From Lytechinus pictus (taxonomy: Eukaryota; Echinodermata; Echinoidea; Temnopleuroida; Toxopneustidae): DNA of 64,000 bases. Within the stretch, counting starts at the first letter, position 1; each line of letters starts with the position of its first letter. The stretch spans positions 76,244,420 to 76,308,419 of the forward strand of contig NC_087247.1 in assembly GCF_037042905.1 (NCBI RefSeq). The letters run 5' to 3'. This document shows, in pieces, positions 1 to 11,765 of the stretch. A program made the position numbers and the translations under genes. Under the pieces are notes generated by a model. The model ran no database searches. It was not told the origin of the DNA and worked only from the letters and a program-made list of their open reading frames with translations.

Positions 1-3000
1 GCAACCAATACTCTGTTGAATTTCTTATAGTCAGCTTGGATTTATCAGCTGTTCACAGAAACTGGGCAGCTATTGTTACTCTTAGCAGACGTTGATTGAT
101 TTGTCAAGTCTACTAATTGTTTGCTAGATATCTAGAGAAGATATGAATGCATTTATTGGTGCTTATTTGTGCTCTTTTTGACATGAAAACAATTGTTTAG
201 AGCAGATAGAAATTAATTGATGGTCACGATAGTGAACATAAATGCCGACTGCTAATTTATCTTTCTGGAATCTCCTGAATGGATATTTAATTACCTTATT
301 TATGAAATTGGATAATTTATGCATTTTATATTATGAATTTATTTCTGACTTGATGACAATATTTAGGCAGTCCTTTTCAGGACTCTTGACAGTCTGAATA
401 TTAAATCAAATTATCTAGTCAGAGAAATTAAATTACTGCATTGATAAAATTATTCTACCAACGTGGAAAAGGCTAGTGTCAGATTTTCAATCTCTAAATA
501 GAGATTATCTTTTTGGTCAGTAACATTTGACATAAAACTGTCAAGTTGTTCTGGAATGTGTGTTGTTTTGGTATCGCTTTGAATATTGATCTGACTTTGG
601 GATTTTTTCCACATTGGTTGTTTAAAGGATATTTATTGATAGAGTCGTTAACTCAATTCTTATTTCAGGATTAATGACTGATTATTTATTTACATTTCTT
701 ATATCATATACAAATAGGATCACACTAAACAAAGCTAGCCATCATGAGTGTTCGGATGTTAAGATCACGTGTTACTTAGGTGTCAAGCATGCTATACCCG
801 TAGTTATTAAGATCAGAATACTTCATGTTATAAGATCAGAATACTTCATGTTATAAGATCAGAATACTTAATGTTATACATATCAGAATGCTTAATGTTA
901 TTCAGATCAGAATACTGAATATTAATTCTGATAATCTAACGAATACAATGTAACTAGAATATTGATTCTGACATTAAGATTACAAGGTAATCTATGTGAA
1001 TAATCAATGAAATGTAAATAGCTGATTATCAATCAGAAAGCATTTGTAAACAACTTGTAAATAATTCAAACTCTCTGTGCAGTCATTCACATGTTTTATT
1101 AAGAATACTTGATGTTTATGGTCATAGACTGAAGGAAACTCAGTTTATAGATGAAGCTTAATTCTTCATTTAGAATATTGACACTGTATTAATAGATGGT
1201 TGATTTAGTTACAGTGAAATAGGAATAATTGCTTAGGAGTTGGTCTTTTAGACTTGTTTTCACTTAGCTGTATTCTCAGACAGCAGGGACGAGGTTAAAG
1301 TTTCCGGTAGGCTTTAATGCTAAGAGAGGTACTATGTGAGTCTATTCTTGAACCCGTGATGATTAGAGATATTTACGGATTTCTGAGGCTTTTCATCACA
1401 CAGAATGTTGGACGTTGTTACAAACTTCACACCGACAAAGTGAGTGGAAGTTTTGTAGGCGCTGTAAGGCTGGTAAACAAGGCCCGTTGAGAGGTTGATA
1501 GGATAAGGATATTATTGGAGATTGGTGTGTTGTATTGGGTTAGTGACATTGGATGGAGAAAGGTGTTGAGTAACTGCTGGCAGTTTAGATAGGATTACTC
1601 ACATAAGTCAGAACGACAGAAAAGAACCATTGGTCCTGGAACCTTTGTGGAGAGTAGATTACAGTCTTAAGTTGAAATAATTCTTAGAGAGAACACAACT
1701 CTACGGAGTATAAAGTACAGAACTAAGTAGGATGTAGTTTAGCTACAGCTCGATATTTACAATTGATACAGATTATTGCTTAGTGTATTTAAAACAGTGA
1801 ATACATAGGATTTATTAAGTTAGTAATTAATTATTATTCTATTTATCATTCTATCAATTTAAGAGTGACATGCACAGACTTACATTTAAGTTCTTTACTA
1901 TGTAGAGTAAGTTATACAATTTTATATTGCTCATTCCATATTCAATGAATTTTATACTTATGCAAATTGATGTAAATATCCAAATTTTATTGTTGAAATG
2001 TTTCAGAAGAATTGTTAACTTCAAGTTTTTCTTATATTAAAGTTCAGTTGAACTTTACTTGTTATTTCTTAGGAATCAATAATTGAACTTGCACACTTGA
2101 ATCTAGAAGGAACATGATTAGTGATCAGTGTTTGTTGAGAATGATGAATCCAATAAATTGGATTTGTTGCTAAGTCTTAGAATTAGAAATGGTGATCAAT
2201 TGATTAGTGATGATTGATTGATGATGTGTTTAGGGATAAGAAGTACCGTACAATTAGTTTAAGCATCATTTAAGTTAGGGTTCTTAGTTTATTTATAGAC
2301 CAACCTTGTATATTGCAAGAAAACGGAACTCGTCATCGAGCTTGGAAAACTACGCTTACCTAGTGAGACCCAGTGATAAATGATAGAGCAGATTTGAGAA
2401 CTGAGGAAGAGACTAAAATGATTGATTGCGAAGCAAGGACTGACCGCTTCTATGATTGCCTATGTGCATACGACTGCACGTGTGTGATGTGGATATGCCC
2501 GATCGTGTGTGTGTAAGAACACGAGGCGAACAAAACGTGTTGTATGTGAGTGAATAGAGATTTGGTTCATGGTTAACTCTATCGATGAAAGATGAGAAAT
2601 ATCATGGTTATATAATTAAATCTTACTTAATCACTCAGTGAGTAAACTCACCAGTTAAATTCTGCTGTGAAGGTCAGGACGCTGGAGTATGACAGAAGTC
2701 TTGTGATGGGAGAAAAGATGGTTTTTCTTCAGATCATCGGAGCTCCTTCAACCTCTGTGGTTCTGGCAGAATGGAGATGCTAAAAGTTGGCGGTCGATGT
2801 GAGAAGATGGACCAATCACGGAGCTCGTAATAGAACTCAGATATTATGGATCATGAGATGGCTATTATGATTGGTGGTTCACTAGCTCTTTAAAGTTCTC
2901 ATGAAGAAAAGTTTCTTCATTTCGGTCAAGCGTTAGATTATGCTTGGCCAAGAGCTCAATAACTCTCTAAACTATTGTGGTGGCAGCATACTATTTTTAA

Positions 3001-3029
3001 AGGTTATTTTGATAGGGTCTCACGTTACA
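1..3029 (+). repeat. 5' LTR of the Ty3/gypsy element (partial, right-hand part)
   Basis: Matches 33160-36130 almost base for base and ends at ACA, followed by the primer-binding region. No gene is present. Positions 809-890 hold short tandem copies of GATCAGAATACTTCATGTTA. The stretch near 2480-2560 contains about 58 bases missing from the 3' copy. A 60-codon frame at 674-856 is present in both copies but has no recognisable domain, and I treat it as chance. Confidence 0.85.
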
Positions 3030-3033
3030 TTTT

Positions 3034-3055
3034 TGGTGGTACGGCGGTGGGATGG
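3034..3055 (+). other. Candidate primer-binding site, tRNA-Leu-like
   Basis: Four bases after the LTR end comes TGGTGGTACGGCGGTGGGAT. Its complement ends in CCACCA and resembles the 3' end of a leucine tRNA (TCCCACCGCTGCCACCA type). The match is imperfect and judged from memory of tRNA ends. Confidence 0.45.
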
Positions 3056-3496
3056 TCTTTTCAAAGAACCCCTCCACTTTTAAAAGAAAAAAAAAATACG
3101 GGTACATTTTTGTCTGCTAAGTAGTAGAATGATCTGTATTAAGTATATAAAAAAAAATTTTTGCTATTATTATGTATAGTTGTGTACGGTACTAGTAGAT
3201 ATTTAAGAATGTATTGTTTAAGCTATGTATAATAAATAAGTTGTGTTTTGAGTTCCTTATTACAAGTGTGCATTAAATAAGTTAAGATTGAATATGGAAA
3301 ATGAGCATTAATATGTCTATGGACATGACAGTGAATTAATCACTGTGAATAATAAGGAAATCTACTCCTTTTACAATGTATCTATTCCTTTTACAATGTA
3401 AGGGTACGTTTGCTTGACACAATCTAAACATGTATATTTATACTTAAACCAAAAAAATAAACAAACATCCACATATCAAAAACTATAACACTCAAT

Positions 3497-4240
3497 ATGG
3501 TGAAACCAAGCGTCGAACTACAGTCTGAGTTAGCAGCTGGAAATGGAAGTTGTGGAGGCTGAATGGTTGAAATGACATTGACGCTGGATAGGTTCTCACC
3601 CCGAGGCTAGTAGAGGCAGAACTAGAAGTCTCAAACAGTCCATATGGACAGGAACTCACCAACTCCAATCTGACTTCACTTTGGACAGATGACTTGGTCT
3701 GGAGAGAACGCTGAAACTTGTTGCTGGAGTTGCGGACTAGGCATCGACAGCTAAGGAGAGTCTACAGGAACTAGGTCAGGCAATTAGGGATCTGACTTGC
3801 CTGGCATACCCGGAGCTGAGCATTGATGCTGGAGAGGCTTGCTCGAGTTTTCTCACAAGCCATTGAGGATGGAGAGGTCAGAGGTGCTATTTTCTGAGCT
3901 CACCCCAGGACGCTAGATGAGGCGATGGCAGCTGTACTGACAAATGGAGTCTTTTCTACAGACGGAGAAGGCAAGAGAGAGGAATAAGCCACGTCACGTC
4001 GGAGCAGTAGGGGATGGAGCGCAGTCGTCACCTGCAGATGAGAGAGTAAAGGAGATAGAAGAATTAAAGTCAAGCCCGCAATGCAAGAAATCAGACTGAT
4101 GATAGAACAGATGAGTGTGAAAAGGATTGGAGGCTAACCATGAGTTGTGTACTTCAACTGGAGAAGCTGGACACATCAGTCATGATTGCAGCAAAGTGGA
4201 ACAGAGAGGTCCAGAGAACTAGGTGTTCAGATGGAGGTAG
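3497..4240 (+). pseudogene. Decayed gag of the Ty3/gypsy element
   Basis: No continuous frame survives. Readable pieces are a possible start ATG at 3497 followed by stops, a capsid-like fragment RTLDEAMAAVL near 3910-3960 (the usual 'TLDEA' motif of gag C-termini) and a degenerate CCHC zinc knuckle near 4145-4190, where C, H and the last C are still readable as GEAGHISHDC but the second C is lost. The gene would encode the capsid/nucleocapsid polyprotein of the particle. It is broken by several frameshifts and stops. The family call rests on position between the primer-binding site and pol and on these short motifs. Confidence 0.6.
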
Positions 4241-4460
4241 TGAATCTTTCGAGAAGCTAACTAAGCTGGAACAGATGTTGATGAGATTATTGGAATGGAC
4301 TTCTTACAGGAAGCAGATGAAACTATTGATTTTGAACGGATGATGTTGGGTATCAACTCACCTAGGAAAATTGTGCTGGACATGCTCACTCAAATGCTGA
4401 TGGGTTATCCAGACAACCTTGCACCGATTGTTGACATTGTAGGAGATTGAAGAAGACTGG
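4240..4460 (+). pseudogene. Protease tail joined to RNase H tail; reverse transcriptase core deleted
   Basis: Around 4275-4345 one frame reads DEIIGMDFLQEAD, the typical end of the retroviral-type aspartic protease. Only a few dozen bases later, at about 4375-4420, another frame reads HAHSNADGLSRQPC, the typical end of a Ty3/gypsy RNase H domain. The roughly 1.5-2 kb that should encode the reverse transcriptase palm and most of RNase H between them is absent. The element therefore cannot make its own reverse transcriptase and, if it moved in this form, was mobilised in trans. Whether the deletion preceded the last transposition cannot be told from one copy. Confidence 0.7.
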
Positions 4461-4627
4461 AAGAGAAAGAGAAGTATAAATGATTAGACTTTATTTCTAT
4501 TAGATTTTGAATGTTACATTAATTGAATTTATATAATTGTTTTTCGTGAGTGAACTATATTGGATTTTATCGTGGTTATTAATAATGAGATTTTGACATG
4601 GAGGCTGGTGAAAGCAAAGAATAGGAG

Positions 4628-6029
4628 ATGTCTACCATAACATTTACACCAATAACTGAAGAGGAAATCAGGAAGGCACAGTTACAAGATGGAGACATAA
4701 AGCATATTTTGAGATGGAAGGAAATATGCAGTGAGCGGCCAAGCTGGAAAGATGTTTCGCACCTATCACCAGCTACTAAGGTTTACTGGGTAAACTGGAC
4801 TTTGCTAGAAGTACAAAAAGGTGTCTTGATGAGGAGATGGGAATCAGAAGATGGAAAGGAGATAACTTGGAAAAGTGTACTCCCTCGTTCTTTGCGAAGT
4901 ACAGTACTGGAGGAATTACATGGTTCTCAAACAGCTGCTCATCTTGGAGTCAATAGGACATTGCATAAAGTACAGAGTAGATATTACTGGGTTGGACTTG
5001 CTGCAGATGTGCGATTGTGGATTAAGCGATGTACTATCTGTGCATAGCTGAAAAAAAAAAACCCGAAGAAGAATAAAGCTCTACTTCAGAAATATAGAGT
5101 TGGTGCACCACTAGAAAGGGTAGCGATGGACATTTTGGGCCCTTTACCCGAGACGGACAGTGGAAACAAGTATGTGTTAGCCGTAGGAGACTATTTCACG
5201 AAATGGATTGAATCGTATCCATTACCAGATAAGGAGGCGGAGACGGTTGCTAGGGTACTAGTGAAGGAGTTTATTTGTTGGTATGGAATACCAAAAGAAC
5301 TACATAGTGACCAAGGGAGGAATTTTGAGTCAAGGCTAATGGCAGAGATGTGTAAGATGCTTGGTATTAAGAAAACAAGGACTTGCCCACTACACCCACA
5401 AGGAGATGGATTTATAGAAAGATTTAATAGAACCTTACTGGGTATGGTGTCGTCATTGCTCGATCCAGATGGTAAAGAGAAGGACTGGGAGGTGAGGATT
5501 CCATTTGCAATGTTGGCATACAGATCAGCAGTCCAGGAGTCTACTGGGGAAATTCCGGTGATGCTTGGAAGAGAAATCGGTCTGCCAGTAGATGTGCTGC
5601 TACCTTCTCCAACACCTGCAAATGAAGAAGAATCGGACTATGCGAGTGATGTGAGGGAAAAGTTATATGAGGTACATGAAGGTGCCAGAAAAAAAAAATT
5701 GCTGATAAAGACAGGCTAAGTCTTATGACAGAAATATAATTCAGCTAGGCTTTGTAACTGGAGAATGGGTGTGGTTATTCGACGCATCAAGGAAGAAGGG
5801 AGTTTGCCCTAAGCTGAGCATGAAATGGAAAGGACCATTTATGGTAGTAACCAAACTTTCTGATGTCGTATATCGAATCCAGGAATCATCGAGAGGCAAA
5901 CCAAAGGTGGTGCACATCGATCGACTAAGGGCTTATACTGGAAAGCCTTTGAAAAACTGGTTGACACAAGAAATCAGGCATAATCCAAATAGAAACAGGG
6001 TTCCACCACAAAGATACATTGAACTTTGA
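4628..6029 (+). pseudogene. Ty3/gypsy integrase, nonsense- and frameshift-damaged
   Basis: Integrase inserts the element's cDNA into the host genome. The first block (4628-5047) carries the zinc-binding H-H-C-C module (H98, H105, C135, C138) and ends in an amber stop at 5045-5047. The frame then stays open to 5719, so this is one nonsense change. The core block from 5126 has the acidic triad: D2 (MDILGP), D62 (HSDQGRNF) and E98 (GFIERFNRT), a D-x35-E spacing normal for the family. After a poly-A run near 5690 the frame shifts, and a GPY/F-type C-terminal module (WKGPFMVV...VHIDRLRAY) is readable to 6029. Overlapping the last codons, a new region leads into the extra ORF at 6177. Catalytic residues are intact but the protein is interrupted at least twice. 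Confidence 0.85.
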
Positions 6030-6176
6030 GTCACAGAAGCAATACATCTTCACCATGATGACTGTATTCAGAAATTTATTCAACAATATTCCTTTCTTTA
6101 TCATTTTTATTGTATGTATGACAACATACAATTATATGCCTTGTATGCTTTGTAATTTGTATCTTACAGTACCAGG

Positions 6177-7141
6177 ATGGAAGTTATATGCAGCCAGTGC
6201 AAAAGAGTATTTTCATCTTATCCGGAATTAAACTATCATTTACGGAAGGTTCATCAAATGATTTTTCTTATTCACTGTCAAAGATGTAATCACGAGACTG
6301 AGAGAAGAGAGACAATGAGACAGCATTACAAACGACATCATAGAGCTCATACCAAAGAAGTAGACACACTACGATCTAGCCCAACTTTGCCTAAGCCTAA
6401 AGACAGGATGGAGGAACAGCAGGAAAGGGAGAAGAGGAGACAGATTGAAGAAGAAAGGGAGAAAGAGAAGAACAGACGAGAAGAACAGAGGAAGAGGAAA
6501 GAGGAGGAGGAAAGGATAGAGGAGGAAAGGAGGCGACAAGAAGCAATAGAGGAAGGAAGAAGGATAGTCAAGAAAGAGTTTGGAAAAGGGTTGATAGGAG
6601 TATAGAAGACGAGATAGACGAAGAGATCATAGAAGAACGAAGGAAACTAGAGGAAAGTAGGGAGAAAGAAGAAGAGGAGAGGCGACTGGATGAGGAAGGA
6701 AAGCAGCTAGAAGAGGAGAAACGTAAGATAGAGGAGGAGGAGAAAAGATTAGAGGAAGAAAAGAGGAAGCTAGAGAGAAGGAAACGTGAAAAAGAAGCCA
6801 AGCAGGAGTTAGCAAAAAGACAGGAAGAAGAGAGACTAGAGAAAGAAAGGGAGTTAGAGAAGAAAAGATTAGAAGATGAGGAGAAGAGATTGAAGGAGGA
6901 AATCAGACAGATTGCAGAAGGCAACACAGAAGATAAACCAGAAAGTAGAATTGTTGAACTTGTCGGTGATAAACAGAATATTTCTATAAAACTTCCTGAG
7001 TGCCAAAGTGAACAGATCCAAATAGTATCAAAGGTTACAATTGCGACATCTTATTATACCAAGACCAAGAATGGATACACTCTAAAAAGAAGATTAATTG
7101 ACTCTCACTATCCGGAGAAAAGACCAAAAGTTGCAAAGTAA
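6177..7141 (+). pseudogene. Extra ORF with two C2H2 zinc fingers and a long charged coiled coil (one frameshift)
   Basis: Lies between integrase and the polypurine tract, where env or ORF3 genes sit in some retroelements. The N-terminus has two C2H2 fingers: C5-C8-H21-H26 and C34-C37-H50-H54. From about residue 75 comes an extremely E/R/K/Q-rich segment of more than 200 residues with the heptad character of a coiled coil. The first frame stops at 6605. A second frame is open from about 6602 to 7141 and continues the same composition, so one indel near 6575-6600 breaks a single ORF of roughly 320 codons. The C-terminal part (6890-7141) is less charged and ends in KRPKVAK, which could be a nuclear localisation signal. 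There is no signal peptide or membrane segment, so it is not an envelope. Nucleic-acid binding is inferred from the fingers; the function is unknown. Confidence 0.65.
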
Positions 7142-7281
7142 TTTGTTGTCATGTATTTTGTATGATCTTTATGTATTTTATGATGTTTAAGAATACTTTT
7201 ATGTACATGAATATTCATGTATTGCTATATATTGATATTTAATGCAATTATAATGTAGTCACTGGGACAGTGACTTTATAT

Positions 7282-7293
7282 GGCAGGGGGTAG
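7282..7293 (+). other. Polypurine tract before the 3' LTR
   Basis: GGCAGGGGGTAG immediately precedes TGTGAAG, which pairs as a TGT...ACA terminus with the LTR end at 3029 and 36130. Plus-strand DNA synthesis would start here. Confidence 0.65.
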
Positions 7294-8053
7294 TGTGAAG
7301 AAAACCCCTTTTCGTTAAAAGAAAGATCTAATCTTCAAAATAAAGATTTAGATTTCCCCATATTTCATTTGTTAAATATTGAGCTTTGTTTGTTTACATC
7401 ACGTAACTGAACGCCAGTATAGTCATTGAATGCCGGCGATCAGCTGTTTTTACTACGTGAACTGTGACCTGAATTCCGGAGAGAGACTGGTGAATTTACT
7501 TGGATTAATTGCTAGTGTGCGCGCATACGTGTTAGCGCAGAGGAATTGGTATATTTCTGCCGAGTCACGCCATATTCACGTAGAGCCAGCAGTATGATCT
7601 ATTTATGGGACCGGTATGGTCTGTTATGAAATTTTATGAGCGTTTAAATAGCTCTAAGTCAAAATTAGAATCTTACATTTTGTGTAGATTCTCTGGAAGT
7701 TGATTACAGCATTAATTTATTGCTGGAATTTCTTCATTCATGTTTGGATACTGTTATTTTCCTTTATTCTGAGACAATTACCGCCAGGATTTTGAACTCT
7801 TCCTTGGATCTAAAGCTCTGATGCGCGCATACGCGCACAGACGCGCTATCATTGGTATTTTAAAGTATTGAATTTGCATAGCATCCCGCTGCGTAATGTT
7901 TATGTAAAGAGAGTGGTTTTTAAAGCACTAAAATTACATAACAACCCGCCGCGTAATGCAATGAGCTCAGAAATTGCCAAAATCCTGGGGGGGCCAAAAG
8001 TCTATAAATAGGGGAGGTTTGAGGAGTTTGTCATATCGTCTGGAAGCTCTCTT
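7294..8053 (+). repeat. 3' LTR, first part (U3), interrupted at 8053
   Basis: Starts TGTGAAG after the polypurine tract. Two imperfect direct repeats of about 60 bp occur near 7850-7965, each ending CCCGC(T/C)GCGTAATG. A TATA box lies near its end. The corresponding part of the 5' LTR is outside the window, so this half cannot be compared. Confidence 0.75.
8003..8010 (+). promoter_or_regulatory. LTR TATA box
   Basis: TATAAATA followed by a GGGGAGG stretch, about 700 bp into the LTR. Transcription would start near 8035. That would leave an R-U5 part of about 3.2 kb, unusually long. Confidence 0.55.
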
Positions 8054-8199
8054 CCCTTGTAAAAAAAAACCATGGTTTGATGTTAAGGTAAAACCATGGT
8101 TTTGCATTGGATCCATCGTACAGTAATTTCATAGTTTAACCATAGTAAGATATGGTTTAATTATGGTGAAATCATGGTGCACTAGTGTTTAACCATAGT

Positions 8200-9660
8200 T
8201 AAACTATAGCTTTAGCATGGGTAAACCATGGTAACCATGGTTAAATGGTGTTAAATTGGAACGCACTTACCATGACATTACTATGGCATAACCATGGTCA
8301 CAACTGTGTTTTTACCATATTTTAACAATGGTTAAGAAAGTATAAAACCATGGTAAAGAGAAGGTGAAACCATGGTTAGAAAAAGGTGAAACCATTGTTT
8401 TACAGCTGCCAAACCACATAATTACAACCCGAATCACGGTAAAACCATAATCAATTGTATGGTAGACCCACCTTTTGACCATAGTGGAATATTGTATGAT
8501 GATGGTTAAACCATGTCAAAGTACTGTCTAGCCATGGTTTAACCATGGTTTACCACGGTTAAACTATAGGTTTAGCATGGGTAAACCATAATAACCATGG
8601 TTAAAAGGTGTTAAATTGGAACGCACTTACCATGACATTACTATGGCATAACCATCGTCACAATTATGTTTTTACCATAGTTTAACAATGGTTAAGAAAG
8701 TATAAAACCATGGTAAAGAGAAGGTGAAACCATGGTTAGAAAAAGGTGAAACCATTGTTTTACAGCTGCCAAACCACATAATTACAACCCGAATCACGGT
8801 AAAACCATAATCAATTGTATGGTAGACCCACCTTTTGACCATAGTGCAATATTGTATGATGATGGTTAAACCATGTCAAAGTACTGTCTAGCCATGGTTT
8901 AACCATGGTTTACCACGGTTAAACTATAGGTTTAGCATGGGTAAACCATGGTAACCATGGTTAAAAGGTGTTAAATTGGAACGCACTTACCATGACATTA
9001 CTATGGCATAACCATCGTCACAATTATGTTTTTACCATAGTTTAACCATGGTTAAGAAAGTATAAAACCATGGTAAAGAGAAGGTGAAACCATGGTTAGA
9101 AAAAGGTGAAACCATTGTTTTACAGCTGTCAAACCACATAATTACAACCCAAATCACGGTAAAACCATAATCAATTGTATGGTAAACCCACCTTTTAACC
9201 ATAGTGCAATATTGTATGATGATGGTTAAACCATGTCAAAGTACTGTCTAGCCATGGTTTAACTATGGTGTACCACGGTTAAACTATAGGTTTAGCATGG
9301 GTAAACCATGGTAACCATGGTTAAAAGGTGTTAAATTGGAACGCACTTACCATGACATTACCATGGCATAACCATGGTCACAACTGTGTTTTTACCGTAC
9401 TATAACCACGGTTAAGAAAAGGTGAAACTATGGTTAAGAAAGTATAAAACCATGGTAAAGGGTAGGTAAAACCATGGTAAAGCGAAGGTGAAACCATGGT
9501 TAGAAAACGGTGAAACCATTGTTTTACAGCAGCCAAACCACATAATTACAACCCAAATCACGGTAAAACCATGATCAATCATATGGTAAAACCACCTTTT
9601 AACCATTAGTGCAATATTGTATGATGATGGTTAAACCATGTCAAAGTACTGTCTAACCAT
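8200..9660. repeat. 360-bp tandem array rich in CCATGG palindromes
   Basis: GTAAACCAT...TAACCATGGTTAAA recurs at 8221, 8581, 8941 and 9301, exactly 360 bp apart. Four units are near-identical over most of their length. Within each unit the motif AACCATGGTT and its variants occur many times. The array is open in several frames only because of its periodicity. Confidence 0.85.
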
Positions 9661-10124
9661 GGTTTAACCATTGTATACCACGGTTTAACCATAATGTGCC
9701 ACAGTTAATCGATGGTTTCATTGTAGATAAACCATGGCTACCATGGTTTAACCGTGGTTACAACCTTGTTTTTATTGTGGTAAATCCATCGTTTCAAAGT
9801 GTCTTTACTATGGTTAAGAAAAGGTGAAACAATGATTTTAAAACAGAAACAGCGATAATAACATGGTTATGCAATGAAATCCAAAGTATAACCATGGTTT
9901 CACTACAAACCAATCATAGAATTACCATGGTCTTGCATCCTCAAAATCATGGTAAAAGCATGGTTAATATTGGATCCATTGTGCGACATACCCATGGTTT
10001 AACCATGGTGCATGATGGTCTGATGATGGTTAAACCATGGTGCACCTTGGTCTGCCCATGGTTTGGACATCCTTCAACCGTGATCGTACTACAGTTACTG
10101 TGATTTAACTATGGTAAATTTGAA

Positions 10125-10742
10125 AGGATTTACAACAGTATTACCATTTCCATTCATGAATTCATCGTGCATAAATTATCTCGGCACGAGCAAACGACTT
10201 AGACTCGAACTATGATCGAAATAAACTTCGAATTAGTGGTGAATAGGCATCATAATTACACAATAGGTGTTATTTTGGGGGCAATGTAGATCAAGTAAGT
10301 AGTAGTCAAGTTGGACATTACTGTTTATTTTGATGATTGTGTTAACCAAGCAAATCGGCCGGTCGACATATTTTTTTTTTCTTTTCGATGCACCGATTTC
10401 GCAAAATCTGCACCGGCGCTCGATGACATCGATCAAACACCGATTTTAAAAACGATCAAAGTTATGATATTTCAAAATCTTTGAGTTTTTTATATTGACA
10501 CCTAACCATGGCCTAAGTTCAGTAACCCCAGATGACCTTTGACCTTGATCATGTGACCTGAAATGTATAGCAGATCGATCAGTGATACTTGGTTACCCTT
10601 ATACCCAAGTTTCATGAAATAGGACCAAATTCTTCCAAAGTTATTATACCATTTCGAAAACTTAACCAAGGTTAAGATTTGGTGTTGACGCCGCCGCCGG
10701 AAAAGCGGCGCCTATGTCTCACTTCTGCTATGCAAGTGAGAC
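10125..10742. repeat. Interspersed repeat with GACCTTTGACC and a terminal hairpin
   Basis: Interrupts the CCATGG array, which resumes after 10745. It contains GACCTTTGACCTTGATCATG at about 10538, a GCCGCCGCCGG/GGCGGC hairpin near 10690-10710, and TCTCACTT...AAGTGAGA at its end. This recalls a repeat common in marine invertebrates, with no coding potential. The left boundary is uncertain. Confidence 0.45.
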
Positions 10743-10924
10743 AATAAAACCGTGGTTCTCAAGCTCAAACCAAAGTTTAACTGTAGTTTCACAGCCAGAA
10801 ACGATGATAAATCCCTGGTTCTACAAACCAAACCACAGTAGAGCCATGGTTTTACAACCGACCTCTGGTATAACCATCAACTGCTATACCACCCAAACCA
10901 GAGTATAACCATGGTCGTATGGTC

Positions 10925-11765
10925 ATACACAGCATACACGTCATCCAACCTGTCTGCTTTTTACCTCTATCATATTATCTGCTGAAATGAGATAAAGTGG
11001 AAACTCAGTATAAGGAGGACCTTGGGATCATGAACCTTGTTATTATACCTGGAATCTAACTTCACCAGGGCACAAAAACAAAAGGACCTTGGACCAGCAA
11101 ATTTGACTGTTATATTGGGAATCTCTGTATATTGAGTTTCTAGTGTATCAGCGAAAGAAAAGAGTCAATTAAAATACAGTTACAATGTACACATTCGGCT
11201 ACATCATCAAAGAGCCTAATTGGTGATGGTATAATAAGAAATTACATTTAAAATTGTAGGTCAGTCAGACAGATAATATGACAGAGGTCATATTCCACAC
11301 TACACATCGCCACTTATTGTATCAATCAGTGAGTGATCACACAATGACCTAAAAAGGGACAAAATGCAAATCAGTGTTAAGAACAACGCAATTAAAAAAC
11401 TTTTAATAAAAATAAAGTCAAACACATCTAATACAGTACTACATGTACAGCTCTGGAAACATTACCCAAGTTAGCTGACAAAAGAGGCAAGTCTTTATAC
11501 ATGGCAGGTTTGAATACATATCTATAAAAGAACCCACATAAATTTTAATACATTCTTTATAAATTTTGTACTTTTCACACAAACAGTTAGCACAGATATG
11601 GCAAGCTAAATTAAGTAAGGAATGTATACGTGTACTCCTGAAAACTGTTTTATTACTGCTGATTTCATATAACTGATTTGGCCAAGAAGACATGTTAGAA
11701 AGACTTTATACGAAAAACAAAAGAAAATAACTAGATGGATTCTCGACTGCACACAGTCGAAATTT
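10925..11765. other. Unassigned AT-rich spacer
   Basis: No gene or RNA recognised. The segment 11590-11720 (GTTAGCACAGATATGGCAAG onward) recurs at 13065-13210 and in part at 13265-13287, so a direct repeat of about 200 bp brackets the next element. Confidence 0.4.

Noticed and set aside
6177-7141. Envelope gene reading of the ORF after integrase
   Set aside because: No signal peptide, membrane segment or cysteine-rich ectodomain; zinc fingers and a coiled coil instead.
8200-9660. CRISPR-like regular repeats
   Set aside because: Units are contiguous 360-bp tandem copies without unique spacers, in a eukaryotic context with no cas genes.
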